Numbered from the stretch's first letter, positions 1 through 12,030 are shown. The stretch: DNA of 64,000 nt from Neolentinus lepideus HHB14362 ss-1 (GCA_001632425.1 KV425556.1:6271-70270), one strand, 5' to 3'. A program made the numbers and translations. The notes: a model not told the origin generated them from the letters alone.

Positions 1-439
1 ACAGTGCGCTATTGAGTCGCTAAGTCGCCGTTCCCACGAAGCGCGCGGAATCGCTCTAAGTCGCGTTTTCTGGGGTCAGAAGCCAACGGGGCCTATCAGC
101 GGAAAGGGTGAATCTATACTCTAGCAAAATATGGAAGAACATGGGCCCTATTCGGTACTTTCCATTGAGTGAACAACAGAGTACAACAATTACACATCAG
201 GACCTAGTCAGACAGATGCAAAGCCTGACACTTAGTAATGGAGGAGCTGCCCCAAGTGGTGAGTGAGACTCACACTGGAGAGATGAGCCCCCACCTGTAA
301 ACATGCCAATGGGACAATACCCAGCTCAACGGAGTGGAATTGGATTTCTGCATCCCACTGAGTGGACCTGAGACTTTAGAGATTTAAGTACAACAGCAAC
401 CTTGCACACAGATCCACTGATTCAACAATCAATTAACAT

Positions 440-585
440 GCTGATATGCACTGACACACAATGAAACCCGCGAAGATGAGACCTAAAGACAGACACAACC
501 ACAAAGCAAACACCAATCCCTTGGTGTCAGATGGCTGCAAGGCTCAGGGTAATGAAGGGTATAGATAGTTCAGAGGGGATGGGTG
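440..585 (+). repeat. Direct repeat, left copy, flanking hAT element
   Basis: About 145 bp that recurs in the same orientation at 3,957-4,104. The best conserved core contains ACACAATGAAACCCGC, AACCACAAAGCAAACACCAA and CCTTGGTGTCAGATGGCTG. It lies just beyond the 3' end of the transposase gene. Between the two copies sits the hAT transposase, not retroviral genes, so these are not ordinary retrotransposon LTRs. They may be subterminal repeats of the element or a tandem insertion. Confidence 0.8.
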
Positions 586-607
586 TAGGTGAGATGTATA
601 GTTGGGG

Positions 608-3520
608 CTAAAGGGAGGTTGGTGCCAAGTCGCTATTCAGTGGCAGTCTGATTCTAAGGAGTGATGTATTGGCTTCCCCATGCTCCAACTCGGGATCTGA
701 TGCAGTCCCAGATAATCCAGATGATTGCTCTGCTGCAGCAGGCACCACACCAGATGTATTGGGTGGCACAGAAGGAGCCTGATCTGTAGTAGCAGCCTCC
801 TGTGATGGCCTTGGCCCACCAAAATGGTGCTTAAGACATTGGCTGACTGCATCATTCTGGATATGTTCATCTTGTAGATGCATCTTCAGCTCTGCAAGTG
901 AAAGCATTGTCTTTTTCCCCATCCGATTTTGTAGCTTGGTGAGTATAAGACCAAATGTGCTGAATAGATGTTCACAGGATGCTGAGTTTGCACATATTGA
1001 GAGTATTTGGTGTGCTAGCTTGCTTGGCGGTGAGAGCTCTGATCCAGAAAATGAGAAACCTTGCCAGACATTCAGTGGATTAGGGCTCTCTCCCTGTAAA
1101 ATGAGATGGTTAGATAATCAGACATAAATGACAAACTCTTACCTTGAGATGCACAGCAGCATCAATGCTGGCTGCATAATCATCCATATCCATGTGCATA
1201 CCAGCATTGTTCATATACTCCATTAGCTCCTTGTTGAAAGCCAGTGGAACATTGACAGCATAGAAATGTTTCCACAATCTTGACATCAGCATAAACAGAC
1301 ATGCATTGGTGAAGATGGTGAGTTTCTGCAATGGTTTTATCTTGTGGAAGGGATTAAGGATAACAGCAGCAATGAAGACATCTTGATCAGCTTTGCCCCA
1401 TCGTTGCTCAAGGCTTGATATGATCACATCAGCAACCAATTTATCATCAGGATCTCGCATGCCTTGATACTGCATCACAAGCAGCCCAAATTTCAACAGT
1501 ACCTGGTCTAGCCAGCAGTGTGCAGCCTGTGTGACATTAGCAGCAAAAGGAAGTGGCTTGAGATGGTTCTTAACTCTGTACAGTTTTGTGATTAGATTAT
1601 ATATGGAATATTAAAGGATCACTTACCTTGCAAGATAGTGCCAGAATAAATTGTTGTTTATTATTGGTACCATCTTTCTAGTCTTTGCATGAGGTTGAGC
1701 ATCACCTGAAGCATACAGCTGTGGATGTTCTGCCAGCCATACTAAAGATGTCTTGACCTCCAGAAGATGTTTATATGCAAGGTAATGGGCAGTACATTGG
1801 GTTAGGACAGCACAGATGATGGCCAAAGTCTGACCATGATAGTTCTCAATCTGGATCTGTCATAGGAGTGCAAGGAGGAATGTCCAACTGCATAGCCACA
1901 CAATGAGATCATTTGCCATATCAGCATATTGAAATAACCACTGCAATGACTTGAAATAGTTGCCAACAACTAAGTTGATCTATACTTTATTCAGTCAAGT
2001 ATTCTTGTATTGTATGTCAACAATGTTATGTACCTGGTGTGCATAACAGTCTGGGGCAACAAGGTCTGGATGCTCCTGAAGAAGTCTTTTTCTTGCACTT
2101 TGTGACTCACCACTGCAATCTGATGTGACTGCAACAATCTTGACACCCCAATCTCACTCTGCAATGTAGATAACTTGATGAAGCATCTCCAGTAAATTGT
2201 CTGCATTTTTGACTTGATTGGTAGTGTCGGCAACATGGATTGTGTAAACCTACATGGAAATTGATTAAAATTTCAAACCCATCTTGACAGTAGCTACACA
2301 CTTTGCAAAGTACTGCTATAATGAAGGCAAGCAGATGGTGGTGATTGACACCCGACCAGCCATCGCACTCAAGAGTAGCTTCATGACCATGGCAGGCTGC
2401 AATCGCACAGTCCTGATAACTTTGAACTTCCTTTGGGATCAAGTGAGTAGTCAGGATTTTGTGAGATGCTATGATGGCCTGTGGCAAGAAGTCTTCACAG
2501 AAAGCAAGCCACTCTGGATTCTCAACCCAAGTTGTTGACCATGAACAGGATGCTGTCAGTCATGCCAGCTGTGACTCAAAGCATGACTGTGTTGCAGTAG
2601 TCCATGGTGGAGGTTCCATAGCACTTGCAGCACGTGATGCAGACCACATGCTTCCAGAGTGACTGAGTCATTGTCATTTAGATGAACTGCTCCATCCTGA
2701 AATTTCTGACACTGCTGGACTGTTGGATAAAGTATGGAGATCTGAGAAAAGGAGGGGACTAGGGCTGGCACCCATGGAAACAATCCCCATTGGAGAGACT
2801 GCAGAAGCAGGGGACTCTGAAAATGCAGAACCAGATGCTAGAGAGGGAATCTGAGACTGGAATATGAACTGGTGTTGGAGCAGCAATGGTGAGTGGATGT
2901 GATGCAGCAGGGGCTGACAAGTATCCAGTAGAGTGTGTCAAAGGCCCTGCTAGAGGAGCTAGTGGCTGCAGGTATGGAGTGTGGAGCCCAGCTGGAATAG
3001 ATATTCCTGGAACAGGAACACCTGAAGGTAGCATGGGTACTTGGATATACTGGGTTGGCAGTTCAGCATCAATGTTAACAATTTGCTTGCACCGAGGAGA
3101 TAGATTTGTTCTTTCATGCTCAACTCTTGCCTGATCCCAGACTTGCCCTGGCTGAAACTGACAATCACAAAGGTGAACAAGAAGTGTTGTGCCTCTTGCT
3201 TGGAGCCATCGGACTTCTTCCTTCACCTGCAGCAGACCCCATACTCAAGCACTGAGTCAGTATGATTTGATTGATTGAAGAAGCTGCAGATACATACATG
3301 CTTCTTTGATATCAGCCTCCTCATGAACTGAGTACCTTTTCCCAACTGCAACTTCACTCTGATCATGAGCAACTTCTGCAAGAACACAATGATCAAAGCA
3401 AAGATGGCACCAGACCTTCACCTTATCTCTATGACCATCTGCATATGCCTCTGGAGCCTTCTCCTGAAGCTTTGGGTGGTCATAGAAGTGGGCACAATAC
3501 CAGCTGCGGTTAGCCATGAG
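608..3520 (-). mobile_element. hAT-superfamily transposase gene, probably decayed
   Basis: Read on the minus strand, the pieces give a fungal hAT transposase interrupted by introns. The N-terminal part (3,520-3,150) is Cys/His-rich and BED-finger-like (WCHLCFDHC). The core (2,490-2,040) carries a DUF659-like stretch (ECDGWSGVNHHHLLAFI), then VTSDCSGESQSARK and APDCYAHQ, and INLVVGNYFKS follows in the next exon. The C-terminal dimerisation domain (1,060-860) shows ICANSASCEHLFSTFG and LTKLQNRMGKKTM, the classic hAT signature. An in-frame TGA lies at 2,154-2,156 (between AE and DWG), and a second at 1,860-1,862 unless that one is intronic. This indicates a dead or recently inactivated copy. Family assignment is strong; the exact splice structure was not solved. 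Confidence 0.82.
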
Positions 3521-3956
3521 CCTCACAGTTCAAACTATGAGGTCAATCAAATGATGGGGAAACACACAATGCAGAAGTCTTATATGTGTAGGTGGCTTGC
3601 TGTAAATACCTATGGAAGTCTATGCTACACCCTTCAGATAACAGCCGAAGGTTTTATTGGGTACCTAATATAGCTTTCATGAGAGCACAGATAAGAAAAG
3701 ATCTTGCAGTGTAGAAAGGATGGTATCACGATACAGATGTCAAGATGTCTACTTGATTAGATTACTGTTATAGCGCTCCTTCTACTGTCACAGGTCAGGC
3801 AGTCAGACACACTGCCTACTCAGACAGTGGGCTCTTTCTCCCTCCCTAGCTAACATTAGACTACAATTTATATACTGTTTGGAAGCTATAATTCGAGAGA
3901 ACACTGCTGCCAAGTTCCACTCAGGAATGCTGAAAACTAACTGAGATATTGTCACC

Positions 3957-4104
3957 GCTGATGAACATGAACACACAATGAAACCCGCTGGTGATGAGAC
4001 CTAAAGCTAGACACAACCACAAAGCAAACACCAAACCCTTGGTGTCAGATGGCTGTGAGGTCCAGGGAGTCGAAGGGTAATAGGTAGTTCAGAGGGAGTA
4101 AATG
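3957..4104 (+). repeat. Direct repeat, right copy
   Basis: Second copy of the repeat at 440-585, same orientation, about 85-90 % identical by eye. Beyond it, short TAGCGA motifs recur at roughly 4,192, 4,303, 4,319 and 4,353. They are inverse to the TCGCTAAGTCGC motifs at the very start of the window (20-60), hinting that the hAT element spans from about position 2 to roughly 4,370. Confidence 0.75.
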
Positions 4105-4369
4105 GAAGGATAGGGCTGAGACCGCAGACCACAAATGCGACGTATATGAAAAAAACCGTGATGGGAAGTGGGAAGCAGAAGAATAGCAACGGAATAGCGA
4201 TGGGAGGCTAAAAATAGAACACAATCGGAAAGTGACAAGGTGTGGCACAGCGTGCCTATTAGCAGTTGGCGAGATAGCAATGTATAGCAATGTAGCACTC
4301 TAGCGACATATAGCAATGATAGCGACATGGTGCTCTTATCGTAGGCAGAGAGATAGCGATGCAGAGATC

Positions 4370-6590
4370 AGAGGAAACATGCAAGATGCAGGAAGCTCAG
4401 AGATAGATGCAGGAATGAGATGGGAACACTAGATTGCACAGGGAGGACTGACTGGGTTGCCTGTTGCCTACTTTGTCTGCCTACAGGAGGTCCAACTAAA
4501 GTACTCTACTGGGTAAACAAATGAACCAAGAGCCATATGCTAACAAAATGAAACTACTCCTGAAACTGATCTATCTCAAACCCCAGACAGGGGGAACAAT
4601 CTCTGTAAGCTACAGTGTCCATATGCACAGGCCACTGCATACTGAAAGAAGCATGGGAAAGTGCACAGCATCACATCAAAAAGTGCTATTGCTCCAGGTG
4701 GAGGCTGCACAGGTTCCTGCAATGCACGCACAGCCTCGGAATGACTTGAGCTTGATAGAGACCACACTGCCAGCTGCAGCTGAAGCAGTGCAACACTGCT
4801 GCACTATGCCACTTGTTTGAAGGATACCACAGCACCACCGCTATTGTTGAGATGGGTGCGCTCACTTACATAATGCAGTGGAGCACCTGCTGAATGAGAT
4901 CGAAGTGTCGAGGAGTGCAGGAAATAGCTGGAAAAATCAATAAAAACTCGAATATTGCTTGTGCCACCAGACCAGGAGCCCTAGTGCTATCGCACATAGC
5001 ATGAGAAATAGCACAAAAGTGCCGAAAATGTGTTTTCTGAGCCTAGAGACACATAGGGTGTATCACCGCCATCGTCAGAGTTGTCTGATTTTGATGCTTC
5101 ATGTTCCCACACAGTGCCACCTTCTACAGTCCTCTCGCTCTCACCATGCACCATGGTGTTGCTCTATCTCTGGTTGCACTCTAGTCACTTATTTGTTATC
5201 TTAGCTCTCATTTGAGACCCTGAACAGGGTAATCGACCTCCATTTACAATTGTTATGAGGGTGACAAGGTGGCCACTCATAGAATGTCAGTCAACTTGAC
5301 CTCCTCAACTCCAAAGCCTCCTGTTGCATCCTCTCTGACTTCTGGCCTCAAGAAACTCTGTGAATGGCTTGAGATATAGCAAAGGTACTCCAAGGTATTT
5401 TTCCATTAATTTTGCCAGTGCATTGGGGCATTGGGGACCCAGGTTAAGGTGTATCTGCAGCAGAAGTGGAGGGGTTAAAAACTAAAAGGGAGATGTCATT
5501 GTTGGTGTGGGATTGGTTCATTTGGGTTGCATGTATCATCTATTGGACCTAAATGATGAAGTCTGAGTAGCATTAGGATGAGGGCAGCAGTGTCCTGCAG
5601 CAGAGACAACCTGGATGTTCTGTGGCTTGCACGATATCAGGGTTGGGGCCCAATTTGTATCTACCACATGTGTTCTCATTCATCCCTCAAATGTACTGAA
5701 CCATAGTTAGTCCAGCATGTTAGGAGACATGGTATGCCAAGTTTAAACATAGTTTAGGATGAAGAAATGGGTGTTATGTATGCTGTCCAAGTACCTAGTC
5801 CTTTGCCACAATGGCTGTGACGAAAATAAAATATTTCTACACTCAGCTGTATTGTACACAAAAATACAGAACTACTTGGGAATGATAGAGATGATGTATG
5901 CTGACATTTTTCAAGTAAAATAGAACCAATATGAGGAATATAGTGGGTATGGCAAGGCATATACTGTATGGTGTCCGACTACTAGGTTTCCGACAGTATA
6001 TATGTACACATGGGAAAGTCAACATGACTGTCAGCAAGGGGCTGACAGAAAGAAAGTTCTATACATGATGTCAGAAAGTCTGACTAAGGCCCAGGGAGGG
6101 ACCCCCCTCCCTACATAATCTTCACACAACCCATATTGGGTAAATAAATTACCAAATCTGTCTTATTCTGTCATTTCAACATACCTCAAGTTGGAGTAAA
6201 TAAGTATCATGGGTCTCTATTAAAGTAACATACATCAGATAATATTATGACATGATTGACCACTAAGTTTTCTAGCCAACCATCATTAATGGGAAGCCAC
6301 GCGACAATGCCAAACAAGGTCAAATAGCACAGTGGCATGTCTTCCTCGACCTTCCTGCCAGTGAAAGAAATGCTGGTAGTCCACTATAGCTATTTTACAC
6401 CATTCTGGGATCGTGCAGGCTTGGAATCATCTATCTGTGGTCACTAGCAGTCCAAATAAGGGGGTCTTCAGAAAGTCCAGATAAGGACCTTGAAGGGACC
6501 CCCCCTCTCCCCTCCCCATGTGCCGGCAACTCCCAGTGTCAGCCCCTTGACTGTCAGGCGACATGCCAGGCAGTTGACTAGTCGACCAGT
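4370..6590. other. Gene-poor repeat-derived DNA
   Basis: No convincing gene was found. Short open frames in all phases lack recognisable motifs and stop often. The stretch contains one partial direct repeat (6,069-6,112 versus 6,467-6,512, sharing TCAGAAAGTC and a G-run/C-run core) and a short perfect hairpin around 6,018-6,038 (CTGTCAGC loop GCTGACAG). It is best read as transposon debris. Confidence 0.5.
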
Positions 6591-6592
6591 CA

Positions 6593-6731
6593 ACACGGTG
6601 GGCAAGCGAGGTGTCCTTTTTCGCAGCAGCTGAGAAAAAGGACACTATGTCCTGTTACAGCGACCATTAAGGGATTTCCAATGCTGCATCATGATGGCAT
6701 CATTGCTGTGATCATGTGGTGGTCATGTCAC
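6593..6731 (+). repeat. Left terminal inverted repeat
   Basis: Pairs with 7,984-8,125. It contains the 12-bp-stem hairpin at about 6,611-6,645 followed by CGACCATTAAGGGATTTCC. Confidence 0.8.
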
Positions 6732-7983
6732 AGAGCATGTGACCCATGGAAAACAGTTTTTCATAGGCTCATGACCAACCACCTTTCTCATAGCATGATT
6801 GGGGCAGAATCACACTAGAGTACTAGAGAGGCTGATTGATTAGGCATGGGAATCGGGTCCACCCAACCCAGACCTCAGTTCAGACCTTGAAGTGCTTACA
6901 TTTTGACAGCTGAGTTGCTCTGAGTACATCTGAGTTCAGTGGAGATTTAAGATCGAGTTCGAGATCGAGTAAGAAACAATCTGTAGTCTTTCAGTGTAAA
7001 TGTGGCCTTATGCGCAGTGAAATCAGGATGCGTGTTCTAGCTCTCTTGCATTTGCCTTCGCCATGACCACTACACTCATACTCGCCGCTACCGCCGCACT
7101 TGTAACCATACTCGCATTGGCCATGACTGCCTCACCTGGCTTCTTCCACCACAGCACTGTCAAACTTCAACCAATTCTACGATGCAGGATTTGGATCTCG
7201 ATGACTCCTCCTCCAGTTCATCAACTATGAGTGGCTGCAATTCGATATACTAGGCCGAACTAGGGTGTCTGTAGACAAGAGTGCTTCAAGTAGGCACTAC
7301 CTTTGATGCACCTTGCAGAATAATGAAGGTACCCAGGTCTGAGAAGCTTGTGGAGGATAGGGAGACCAGCTAGTATGTCCATCATTATGAGTTCACTGCA
7401 ATATGTACTCAGACATAAGTAATTGTAAATGTGACAAGCTGTTGTCGTCCCAAGTCTCCGACAGCGCCGCTGCAGTCCTCCTCCTGCGGCGTTCGACAAC
7501 GCAGCAACTCGGGCTGCCCATCCGCAGTAAGTAGGTCACAGTCATCGGCATGCCCTCGTGGATGATGGGCGTTAGGCCGCGTTCGCTATCCCAAAGCACA
7601 TTGCGCACACGAGGCTGGGCACGGACAACATCGACTGTTACGAGATTGCCAAGGCATTGTTTACTAACTAGTTTTCTGGGTTACGAACATATTGAATTTA
7701 ACTCGCTCGTGGGCCCTCAGCGCGTTCTCCTTACCCTTTGTACATAGTCTTCTTGACCTTGTGAAGTGCCTTCTTGTTCTGGTCTGAGCAGCAAGATCAC
7801 GAAGTGTTTTGTCTAGTTTGATGAACTCTTCCATATGTTGCCATAGGTCCGCCTTGTTCGGGCACGACGGCTTGTCTAGGCGCTTTCTAATGAGACTACA
7901 AAGGTTTTTTAATCGACTACAAAACGACTGGAAGTCTAACCGCTTCAGTCACTTTAATAAGTCAGCGGGAAACTCGATATTCC

Positions 7984-8125
7984 GTGACGTGACCACCACA
8001 TGATCACAGCAATGACGCCATCATGACGCAGCATCGGAAATCCCTTAATGGTCGCTGTAACATGACGTAGTGTCCTTTTTCTCAGCCGCCGCGAAAAAGG
8101 ACACCTCGCTTGCCCGCCGTGCGAC
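7984..8125 (-). repeat. Right terminal inverted repeat
   Basis: Reverse complement of 6,593-6,731, including the CCTTTTTCTC / GAAAAAGG hairpin at about 8,070-8,104. GTTGAC/GTCAAC motifs cluster just outside both arms. Confidence 0.8.
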
Positions 8126-8490
8126 ATGTTGACCGTGTCGACCGACTGTTGACCGGCACATCACTGGTGCTAATAGCGCTAATCCCTCTCTGCACGAACT
8201 TATGATACCCTCGGGTTACCCGCTTCAACACTGTACTCGTCCACTAGAATCCGAGTTCCTGTGATTGTACACCGCCCTGCTCCAATGCCTCTCGTCTTCC
8301 ACGGTGCTTGCTCTCCTCCAGATGTCCTTGCCTCCGCACTGCATTGTCCTGTTCTGTCGTCGTATTCCAAAAATTTGCTCAATGGAGGTGCCTTAGCCGT
8401 TTCATAGCGTCCTTGGAGCAGAGCAGAGGCTCCGGGTGTCACGGAGTCGCGGTTTGCCTTTCCCAATCAGCTTGATTCACAGTCCTATCC

Positions 8491-8498
8491 TATATATA
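8491..8498 (+). promoter_or_regulatory. TATA box of small secreted protein gene
   Basis: TATATATA lies 82-89 bp upstream of the ATG at 8,580, a normal position for a strongly expressed fungal gene. A CCAAT motif is at 8,463-8,467. Confidence 0.5.
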
Positions 8499-8579
8499 CA
8501 GAAGACGCTCTCTGTCTACTCTTGACCACCAGTGAACGTTTGAACAACCATAGACACCTCACTACTCAAGCAAAACAAG

Positions 8580-8998
8580 ATGTACTTCTCTCGTCTCATC
8601 CCCGCTGTTGTTGCCATTGCCGTCTTAGCTGTCGGTGCGAACGCGCAGTGTTGCCCGGATCCTGAGTGAGTCGATGATGTACTCGAAATCGAGTAGATGA
8701 TTGATGCTAGCGGTTTTGCGTATATGACAGAGGACACCCTCAGTGTCCGGGTGACGGCACTGGCACTTGCTACCCGAGTCCTTATGAGCCGTGAGTAGAG
8801 CGAGGACGGTGTTTCTAGTGTTGGCTGATGCTTTGCTTCTCTAGCCTCAGCGAGCCGTAAGTGCTGCATGTATAGCGAACTAACTGAAATTGCATTCTAA
8901 CCCGGCATATTTTTCGCTTCAACCATCTAGCTGCCCGTAAGACATCTCACCTATAACCCACCGTCAATTTCCTGATATTAGTCGCTCGCAGCTGCTAA
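8580..8998 (+). CDS. Small secreted cysteine-rich protein (effector-like)
   Basis: Hand splicing gives exons 8,580-8,665, 8,731-8,790, 8,845-8,856, 8,931-8,936 and 8,992-8,998, each bounded by GT(GAGT/AAG)...AG with plausible branch points. The product is about 56 residues: a signal peptide (MYFSRLIPAVVAIAVLAVG, cleavage after GANA) and a short mature part with six cysteines (starts QCCPDP, ends SEPCPC). If the last intron is retained, a TAA at 8,938-8,940 ends the protein one cysteine shorter. The even cysteine number favours splicing. The function is unknown; size, secretion and cysteine content are those of fungal small secreted proteins. It sits between two transposons. The 12, 6 and 7 nt coding exons are unusual. 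Confidence 0.6.
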
Positions 8999-9713
8999 AC
9001 GGTTTCCTCGAAACCGCTGATTGCATCACGAACATTCGTACCCGAAGCTGTCTGTGTAATATGTAGCAATCCCGGACACTTTGTAGTGCTCATTGTCATT
9101 GGTACTGTGCAGATAGTATCGTGTTCTTTGTTGTACCATGCCGGAGTACCATAAGCATGTCGTGTGCTGTTTCCGTAATTTGTTAGCGACTAATGACTCA
9201 CGTCCCGAGCTTCTTGCACTGCTCTCCACATTTGGCAAATTGCCATTACTGGAATAAATGAAGCGCTATCTCTACAGAGAAGCCAATCATATACCTCTCA
9301 CAGTCGATGGCCGTTCAAGAGATCATTAGGTTGGCAGGCTTACTAGGGCTGATGTATCTCTCAGAGCTGCATCTCCACGTAACATTCTTCTTCCTTCTAC
9401 CGTCTTTTTCATGTAGATTTAGTTCCTTCCGAGACTTTACAGATGATGGAAAATCAATCCGTGGACCATATCACAATGATAGCACCTGCGTGCACAGTCC
9501 CCGGAACTCAGAAAACATATGATTGGTCCAGAGCCTGAGCGCTGAGAAAAGCTTCGCCGAGCAGATAGGAGTCGAACAGCTATTGAGTCTGCTGGCGTTC
9601 CAATCTACCATCAAAATCATGTCCGAGAAACCCGAAAGAAAGAGAGTGAAACATCTTTAAACGCAGTGACAAGCCACCGGGCGTTCAGTATCAGTGATCG
9701 GAGGAGTCTGTTT

Positions 9714-10756
9714 AAAGTAACTTTTCGCACGAACTTGCGAACTTGTCACCGTACTAATTCAGCTCACTTAACTTGGACTTAACTTGGACTTAACTTGGCT
9801 TGCACATTGACAAACTAACTTGACCTTGACTAACTTGAGCTCATATATGACACCGCACTGCTTGCCTCTGTCCTCCGATACCCTCGACCCCGCCACACCG
9901 ATTGTCACGACAGTCTGAGTCTCTTCGTAAGATACATAGCGCGCTATAACACACTAACAGAATATATGCTACTGATGGTCCTCTACTGCGCAAATTTGCT
10001 ACCGTTCGCTTATGCACCCGACTCTGAGCAGCCCAGTCGGAAGCATCTCCAGGAATGAAGCCACCGCCTACTGCAAATTTCTCGCGAAGCAATTGCTTCT
10101 CTGAAAGGTGCCATTATCGTGCGTGACATTCTCTTCCTGTGTCATCTCTGCTTCGCCATTGCCTAATTCAAGTGTCCTTTCTGCACACACAATGCTATTC
10201 ACATCTGCAGTGAATGCCCCGCGAGTCTTTCGACGTGTTGCCTTGGGCCGATGCATGGCTGCTACTGTATGCTCGTATCGGCCTTCACCGTCGTCATGGC
10301 CGGTGTCCCAAAACCAATATCAAAGCTGCGGGCCATGGATGTAGAGAAATCAGCTACTCACCAAGCATGCCGGGCATACCGCAACGTCCACCGAGAACAA
10401 GGGCGCTGATGTTGTACAACGTGGCTGCGGTCTGTTTTCCTTAGCTATTGACACCCGGATTACTAGTATTTTCTGTGTGATGTAACTGTGTTGACAGCCC
10501 ACAAAATTTCATCTAATACCACAGTAAGGATATATGGATTGTATCTACGGGCCTCCCAACCCGAGCAGTTGGAAAGTAGGCCATAAGTTCAAACAAGTTA
10601 GATCAAGTTCAGTACAGTGAAGTGAGAGGACTACGCTCGCGAAGCTCAAAGTTAACTTGCAAATTAACTGTGACAAACTAACTTGCCCGCGAAAAGTTAA
10701 CTTCAAGTTAGGCAAGTTACTTTTGTATGAGTCAAGTTAGCTCGAAAAGTTACTTT
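9714..10756. mobile_element. Non-autonomous element with AAAGTAACTTTTCG termini
   Basis: The left end AAAGTAACTTTTCG at 9,714 and the right end CGAAAAGTTACTTT ending at 10,756 are perfect 14-bp inverted repeats. Both subterminal zones (9,714-9,845 and 10,590-10,756) are packed with AACTTG/CAAGTT and AAGTTAACTT motifs, including three near-tandem TTAACTTGGAC units at about 9,766-9,800. The middle has only short open frames of no recognised family. No clear target duplication is visible. Likely a MITE-like or internally deleted DNA transposon. Confidence 0.65.
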
Positions 10757-10932
10757 GTGAAGAGCCGTGATCGGAGCAAAGATCTACATCGGGCCGGTGC
10801 CACTCCACGTGACCAGAAATTGCGACGGAGTGCGCGGGTCTCGCAAAACTACATCCTGGCGCTGGCCATCACTTTGCCCATTCGCCCATTTGTATTTTTA
10901 CGGCTTCAAACACTCGACTTTGAATTAGCAAC

Positions 10933-11647
10933 ATGGAAGCATACAACCCGAATCCTACGGTCCGCAAATCAGCGAAACAGATAGGCCGCAAGTCCGCTCT
11001 GCAAGAGGAGTCTCTCTGGCTAGTCGAGAACGAAGAGAACGTCGAAGAGACAGACGAGGTTGAGCCTCTAGACCAAGATGAAATTTTCGGTACGGACAGC
11101 TTCAGTGCTCTCTTTACTAGCACATCCGTTTGACGCACCGCCGCACAGACCTCATCCGCTCGATCACGGACCCGGAACATAAGCACATGACGCTCGAAGA
11201 TCTCATGGTCGTTTCCTCTCCCCAAATCGAAGTCGGCGACGACCTCGTCGACGTCGAGTTCACACCGACGGTCCCGCACTGCGGTATGTCGACCCTGATC
11301 GGTGCGCGGCTTCCGAAATCCTTTGCCGCCAGTTCAATTCATTGACCTTGACCGTGGCTTTGCTTCCGCAGGGCTGTCCATACGCGTACGGCTCCTGAGA
11401 GCCCTTCCCATGCGCTTCAAGGTCGACATACACGTCAAGCCTGGGTCGCACCAGAGCGAGCATGCCAGTAAGTCGTCGGTGGCGATCGACAGTGTCTTGC
11501 GGCGATTGATAGATACGGGTCTACACAGTCAATAAGCAGCTGAACGATAAGGAGCGGGTCGCGGCTGCATTAGAGAACCCCGCATTGCTTAGTGCAGTTG
11601 AGGATTGCTTGGCGAGTGCCGGCCTTCGCGGGCAGAGGTTGGAGTAA
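10933..11647 (+). CDS. CIA2: CIA2/MIP18-family cytosolic Fe-S assembly protein
   Basis: Exons 10,933-11,089, 11,149-11,301, 11,372-11,467 and 11,529-11,647 join into 174 residues. The N-terminus NPNPTV and the acidic linker ([14 protein letters not shown]) precede a DUF59/MIP18 domain: [51 protein letters not shown]. The conserved reactive cysteine is in the PHC motif. In yeast and animals the family member acts in the cytosol with Cia1 and Met18/MMS19 as the targeting complex that hands Fe-S clusters to DNA polymerases, helicases and other apoproteins. Length and domain agree with Cia2/CIAO2B. It lies head-on to the DUF7330-like gene downstream. Confidence 0.93.
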
Positions 11648-12030
11648 AGGATCTAGACCGAGGTTTTAGGAGTGTCTCTGCACCAATGCTGTATCAATAG
11701 TTTTCTTCATGTATGACATGTCATCTGGAAATATATAATGCGAACCTGGTATACAAGATGTTAACTGATCCATGAGGCAATGCGTCTACTACATACAGGG
11801 GGGAACGAGAAATAGAGAAATTATAGCATAGGAAGTATGTTGAATCTAAGGAGCGTAACCATGATCAAGAGAAATCAATAATGCTACAATATGAGGGTGA
11901 CTGAAGCTACAAGATATTGCGGTGAGGAGAGAGAGTGCATGTTTGACAGGGATAATAAGTGAAGCTTTAACCCAAAATCGAGAGAAAAAAATCAACAGCG
12001 AAGATCGAAGTGATTAGTCCTGAAAGGAGA

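Larger units (their letters stand above)
6593..8125. mobile_element. Decayed DNA transposon with ~140 bp terminal inverted repeats
   Basis: The left arm 6,593-6,731 is the reverse complement of the right arm 7,984-8,125 with few mismatches; both contain GGGCAAGCGAGGTGTCC and CATTAAGGGATTTCC. Each arm also carries an internal hairpin (GTGTCCTTTTTC, short loop, GAAAAAGGACAC). Between the arms the minus strand retains coding remnants without start codons. One is about 100 codons at roughly 7,965-7,667 (contains KPSCPNKADLWQHMEEFIK). Another is at about 7,640-7,395 (contains VRNVLWDSERGLTP and MPMTVTYLLRMG). The transposase family is not recognised; no complete transposase remains. Confidence 0.7.

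Noticed and set aside
440..4104. Direct repeats as LTRs of a retrotransposon
   Set aside because: No gag, protease, reverse transcriptase or integrase motifs lie between them; the internal gene is a hAT transposase on the minus strand.
8200..8466. 88-codon minus-strand open frame beside the TIR element
   Set aside because: No recognisable motif and located in the promoter region of the small secreted protein gene.
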